A stretch of DNA of 64,000 bases from Mycolicibacterium fluoranthenivorans (GTDB lineage Bacteria; Actinomycetota; Actinomycetes; Mycobacteriales; Mycobacteriaceae), in contig NZ_JAANOW010000004.1 in NCBI RefSeq assembly GCF_011758805.1, positions 248,001-312,000 of the forward strand, written 5' to 3'. Under the pieces are notes generated by a model. It searched no databases and had not been told where the DNA came from. It saw nothing but the letters and a program-made list of their open reading frames with translations. The translations under genes and the position numbers were made by a program. The number at the start of each line of letters is the position of its first letter. Position 1 is the first letter of the stretch. Shown in pieces: positions 61,673-64,000 of this stretch.

Positions 61673-62269
61673 ATGTCGACAGCACCGTATGGAGTCCGAC
61701 TGCTGGTGGGTGTAGCGGTGACCGCCCTGGATGAGACCCGCAAGCTCCCGCAGACCATCCTCGCGTACCCGATGACGGTGGCCAGTCAGCTCGCACATCT
61801 GGTGATGAAAGTGCAGCAGGACGTCGCCGATCTGGTGATCCGCGGTGACGAAACGCTGGAGGAGCTGTTCCCGCCGAAGGACGAGCAGCCCGAGTGGGCC
61901 ACCTTCGACGAGGACCTGCCCGACGACCCCGATGAGCCCGTCTACGAGGTTCCCGTCAACCGCGCCACGGGGTCACCGGTCGCCAGCCGATCCGAAGGCC
62001 GGTTCGCGCTGTACAGCGAAGGCGAGCCCGAACGTGCCGCCGACACCCCTGCCCCGCACACACCGGCCCCGGGCACCAACGGCTCGGCCCCGTCCGTCGT
62101 CACCGAACTCGGCTACGACGCGCTGACGCTGGCCCAGCTGCGCGCGCGGCTGACCTCCCTGAAGGTCGACGATCTGGAGACCCTGCTGGCCTACGAGGAA
62201 ACCACCAAGGCCCGCGCCCCGTTCCAGACGCTGCTCGCCAACAGGATCACCCGCGCGACGGCCAAGTGA
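61673..62269 (+). CDS. Lipid droplet-associated protein (Rv1109c-like)
   Basis: 198 residues from an ATG seven bases after TAGGCT (leaderless). The N-terminal 60 residues are weakly hydrophobic and amphipathic ([20 protein letters not shown]), the middle is acidic and Pro-rich, and the C-terminus is a helical pair ([20 protein letters not shown]). Its homologue in BCG was found on lipid droplets. Coupled to xseA by GTGA overlap. Confidence 0.85.
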   Translation: MSTAPYGVRLLVGVAVTALDETRKLPQTILAYPMTVASQLAHLVMKVQQDVADLVIRGDETLEELFPPKDEQPEWATFDEDLPDDPDEPVYEVPVNRATGSPVASRSEGRFALYSEGEPERAADTPAPHTPAPGTNGSAPSVVTELGYDALTLAQLRARLTSLKVDDLETLLAYEETTKARAPFQTLLANRITRATAK

Positions 62270-63498
62270 GCGATCCGGGCCAGTCACCGGAGAATCCCTG
62301 GCCGGTTCGCGCCGTGGCCACCCGGGTGGCCAAGTGGATCGACCGCCTCGGCATGGTGTGGGTCGAGGGCCAGATCGCCCAGCTGACCATGCGTCCCGGC
62401 TCTGGCACCGCCTTCATCGTGCTGCGGGACCCGGCCGCCGACATGTCACTGACGATCACGTGCCCGCGGGACCTGGTGGCGAACGCGCCGGTGAAACTCG
62501 CCGAGGGCACCCAGGTGATCGTCTACGGCAAGCCGGCGTTCTACACCGGGCGCGGCACGTTCTCCCTTCGGGTGACCGATATCCGCGCGGTCGGCATCGG
62601 TGAGCTGCTGGCCCGCATCGACCGGCTGCGCCGGCTGCTGGAGGCCGAGGGTCTGTTCGACCCACGCCTGAAACGCCCGATTCCGTTCCTGCCCAGCACC
62701 ATTGGTCTCATCACCGGCCGCGCCTCGGCCGCCGAGCACGATGTCATCGCGGTGGCATCGGCCCGCTGGCCCGCCGTGCGGTTCGCGGTACGCAACACCG
62801 CCGTGCAGGGACCCAATGCGGTGGCGCAGATCGTCGAGGAACTCAAGGCGCTGGATGCCGACCCCGAGGTGGACGTCATCGTGCTGGCCCGCGGCGGCGG
62901 CAGCGTCGAGGACCTCCTGCCGTTCTCCGACGAAACCCTGTGCCGCGCCATCTCGGCGTGCACCACCGCGGTGATCAGCGCGGTGGGCCACGAACCGGAC
63001 AACCCGCTGTGCGATCTGGTGGCCGACCTGCGCGCCGCGACCCCGACCGACGCCGCCAAACGGGTGGTACCCGACGCCGTCGCCGAACAGGCGCTGGTGA
63101 ACGAGCTGCGCCGCCGCGGCGCCCACTCGCTGCGGCACTGGGTGCACCGCGAACAGCACCTCATCGACCAGCTCCGCACCCGGCCGGTGCTGGCGCAGCC
63201 CTGGCTGGCCCTGGATGCGCGGACCGAGGAGGTGCAGCGGGCCCGTTCCGCCGCGCGCCGCGATATCAACCGGATGATCGCCGGCGAGAGCGATCGTTTG
63301 GAGCACCTGGCCGCGCGGCTGTCGACCCTGGGCCCGGCGGCCACCCTGGCCCGCGGGTACGCGGTGGTTCAAGTCCTGACCGGGCAGACGCACGTTCTGC
63401 GGTCCATCACCGACGCCCCGGCGGGTACCCGGCTCCGGGTCCGTGTCGCCGACGGCGCAGTCATCACCATCAGCGAGGGATCAGATGAAGCCCATTAG
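62266..63498 (+). CDS. xseA: Exodeoxyribonuclease VII large subunit
   Basis: 410 residues from a GTG overlapping the previous stop. N-terminal OB fold ([20 protein letters not shown]), then the catalytic region with [37 protein letters not shown] and [20 protein letters not shown]. The C-terminal coiled coil is followed by LARGYAVV. Degrades single-stranded DNA with XseB. Confidence 0.96.
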   Translation: MSDPGQSPENPWPVRAVATRVAKWIDRLGMVWVEGQIAQLTMRPGSGTAFIVLRDPAADMSLTITCPRDLVANAPVKLAEGTQVIVYGKPAFYTGRGTFSLRVTDIRAVGIGELLARIDRLRRLLEAEGLFDPRLKRPIPFLPSTIGLITGRASAAEHDVIAVASARWPAVRFAVRNTAVQGPNAVAQIVEELKALDADPEVDVIVLARGGGSVEDLLPFSDETLCRAISACTTAVISAVGHEPDNPLCDLVADLRAATPTDAAKRVVPDAVAEQALVNELRRRGAHSLRHWVHREQHLIDQLRTRPVLAQPWLALDARTEEVQRARSAARRDINRMIAGESDRLEHLAARLSTLGPAATLARGYAVVQVLTGQTHVLRSITDAPAGTRLRVRVADGAVITISEGSDEAH

Positions 63499-63697
63499 TC
63501 AGTTGGGATACGAAGAGGCACGCGACGAACTGGTCGAGGTGGTACGCACCCTCGAGCAGGGTGGACTCGACCTCGACGCTTCGCTCAAGCTCTGGGAAAG
63601 GGGCGAGGAGCTGGCCAAACGATGTGAGGAACACCTGGCCGGAGCCCGCAAACGAGTGGCGGACGCGCTCGGCGCGAACGCGCCTGACGAGGAGTGA
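63485..63697 (+). CDS. xseB: Exodeoxyribonuclease VII small subunit
   Basis: 70 residues from the ATG behind GAGGGATCAG, overlapping xseA by 14 bases. Helical hairpin with [20 protein letters not shown] and [20 protein letters not shown], the standard XseB pattern. Confidence 0.95.
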   Translation: MKPISQLGYEEARDELVEVVRTLEQGGLDLDASLKLWERGEELAKRCEEHLAGARKRVADALGANAPDEE

Positions 63698-63741
63698 TCG
63701 CGCCATCGGTCGGCCCCGGCTTTCGCGGCGGGGTTTAGAAT

Positions 63742-63755
63742 TGGAACACGTTTCA
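63742..63755. promoter_or_regulatory. KstR-type operator before the hydroxysteroid dehydrogenase gene
   Basis: TGGAACACGTTTCA fits TnnAACnnGTTnnA. It ends three bases before the TATGCT -10 box (63758-63763), which is six bases from the ATG of the next gene. Confidence 0.7.
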
Positions 63756-63769
63756 TTTATGCTCTGGGC

Positions 63770-64000
63770 ATGGGTGACGCATCACTGACGACTGACCTCG
63801 GCCGCGTTCTGGTGACGGGAGGCTCCGGCTTCGTCGGCGCCAACCTGGTGACCACCCTGCTGGAGCGGGGACACGAGGTGCGCTCGTTCGACCGGGCGCC
63901 CTCTCCCCTGCCGGATCATCCGAACCTGCAGACCGTCGTCGGCGACATCACCAACACCGATGACGTCGCCAAGGCCGTGGCCGGCATCGACACCGTCATG
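63770..64000 (+). CDS. 3-beta-hydroxysteroid dehydrogenase (cut by window edge)
   Basis: The first 77 residues are in the window. MGDASLTTDLGRVLVTGGSG and FVGANLVTTLLERGHEVRSF give a Rossmann NAD-binding fold and match the M. tuberculosis Rv1106c N-terminus, which oxidises cholesterol to cholestenone. The ATG is leaderless behind a TATGCT box. A KstR-type operator overlaps the promoter, which fits a sterol catabolic gene. Confidence 0.92.
   Translation, partial: MGDASLTTDLGRVLVTGGSGFVGANLVTTLLERGHEVRSFDRAPSPLPDHPNLQTVVGDITNTDDVAKAVAGIDTVM

Overview
The window is high-GC actinobacterial DNA that I assign to a Mycobacterium/Mycolicibacterium-type organism. The evidence is a complete mce locus (yrbEA/yrbEB/mceA-F plus Mce-associated proteins), an MMPL transporter, many beta-oxidation genes, FAAL-type FadD, mycobacterial-type secreted proteins and many leaderless genes. 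At both ends the gene order matches M. tuberculosis as I remember it. The left end resembles Rv1141c-Rv1146 (crotonase, mcr, SDR, MmpL). The right end resembles Rv1112-Rv1106c (ychF, DUF6542 protein, ispH, lipid-droplet protein, xseA, xseB, 3-beta-HSD). The stretch between them is accessory and suggests a metabolically versatile environmental species. No tRNA, rRNA, CRISPR array, prophage or insertion sequence was seen.

Layout. 0-11 kb: TetR/MMPL pair with a palindromic operator; a putative 40-residue leaderless acidic protein between terminators; nitronate monooxygenase, SDR and alpha-methylacyl-CoA racemase, divergent from a crotonase; MFS transporter; CPBP protease with an NAD-binding protein; gamma-carbonic anhydrase. 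11-16 kb: tandem glycine riboswitch and L-serine dehydratase; GlxA-like regulator divergent from an MFS transporter; fasciclin-domain secreted protein. 16-25 kb: thiolase-crotonase-FadE operon with a divergent GntR regulator; a fourfold 35-bp terminator repeat shared with a convergent M20 amidohydrolase; a DUF3556 membrane protein behind a KstR-type operator; a fatty-acyl-AMP ligase. 25-30 kb: DoxX; remnants of an SDR gene and a TetR gene; an intact TetR divergent from a PhyH oxygenase-permease-Rid operon. 30-43 kb: mce operon with a WS/DGAT-like gene and a TetR.

43-50 kb: alpha/beta hydrolase followed by a 964-residue kinase/phospho-lyase-like fusion; papain-like permuted NlpC/P60 protein; beta-propeller protein; two small secreted proteins and a lipoprotein. 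50-58 kb: compact ethanolamine catabolic set (permease, EutB, EutC), an aldehyde dehydrogenase of unusual codon use and a GAF-domain regulator. 58-64 kb: conserved housekeeping block, ending in a 3-beta-hydroxysteroid dehydrogenase cut by the window edge, which also carries a KstR-type box.

How the genes fit together. Lipid and sterol use dominates: mce import, FadD, FadA/Ech/FadE, Mcr/SDR and two KstR-like boxes. Amino-alcohol use is the second theme. EutBC would turn imported ethanolamine into acetaldehyde and ammonia, and the aldehyde dehydrogenase would oxidise the acetaldehyde. The kinase/phospho-lyase fusion could do a parallel phosphorylation-elimination on an amino alcohol. All functions are read from sequence alone; no database search was run.
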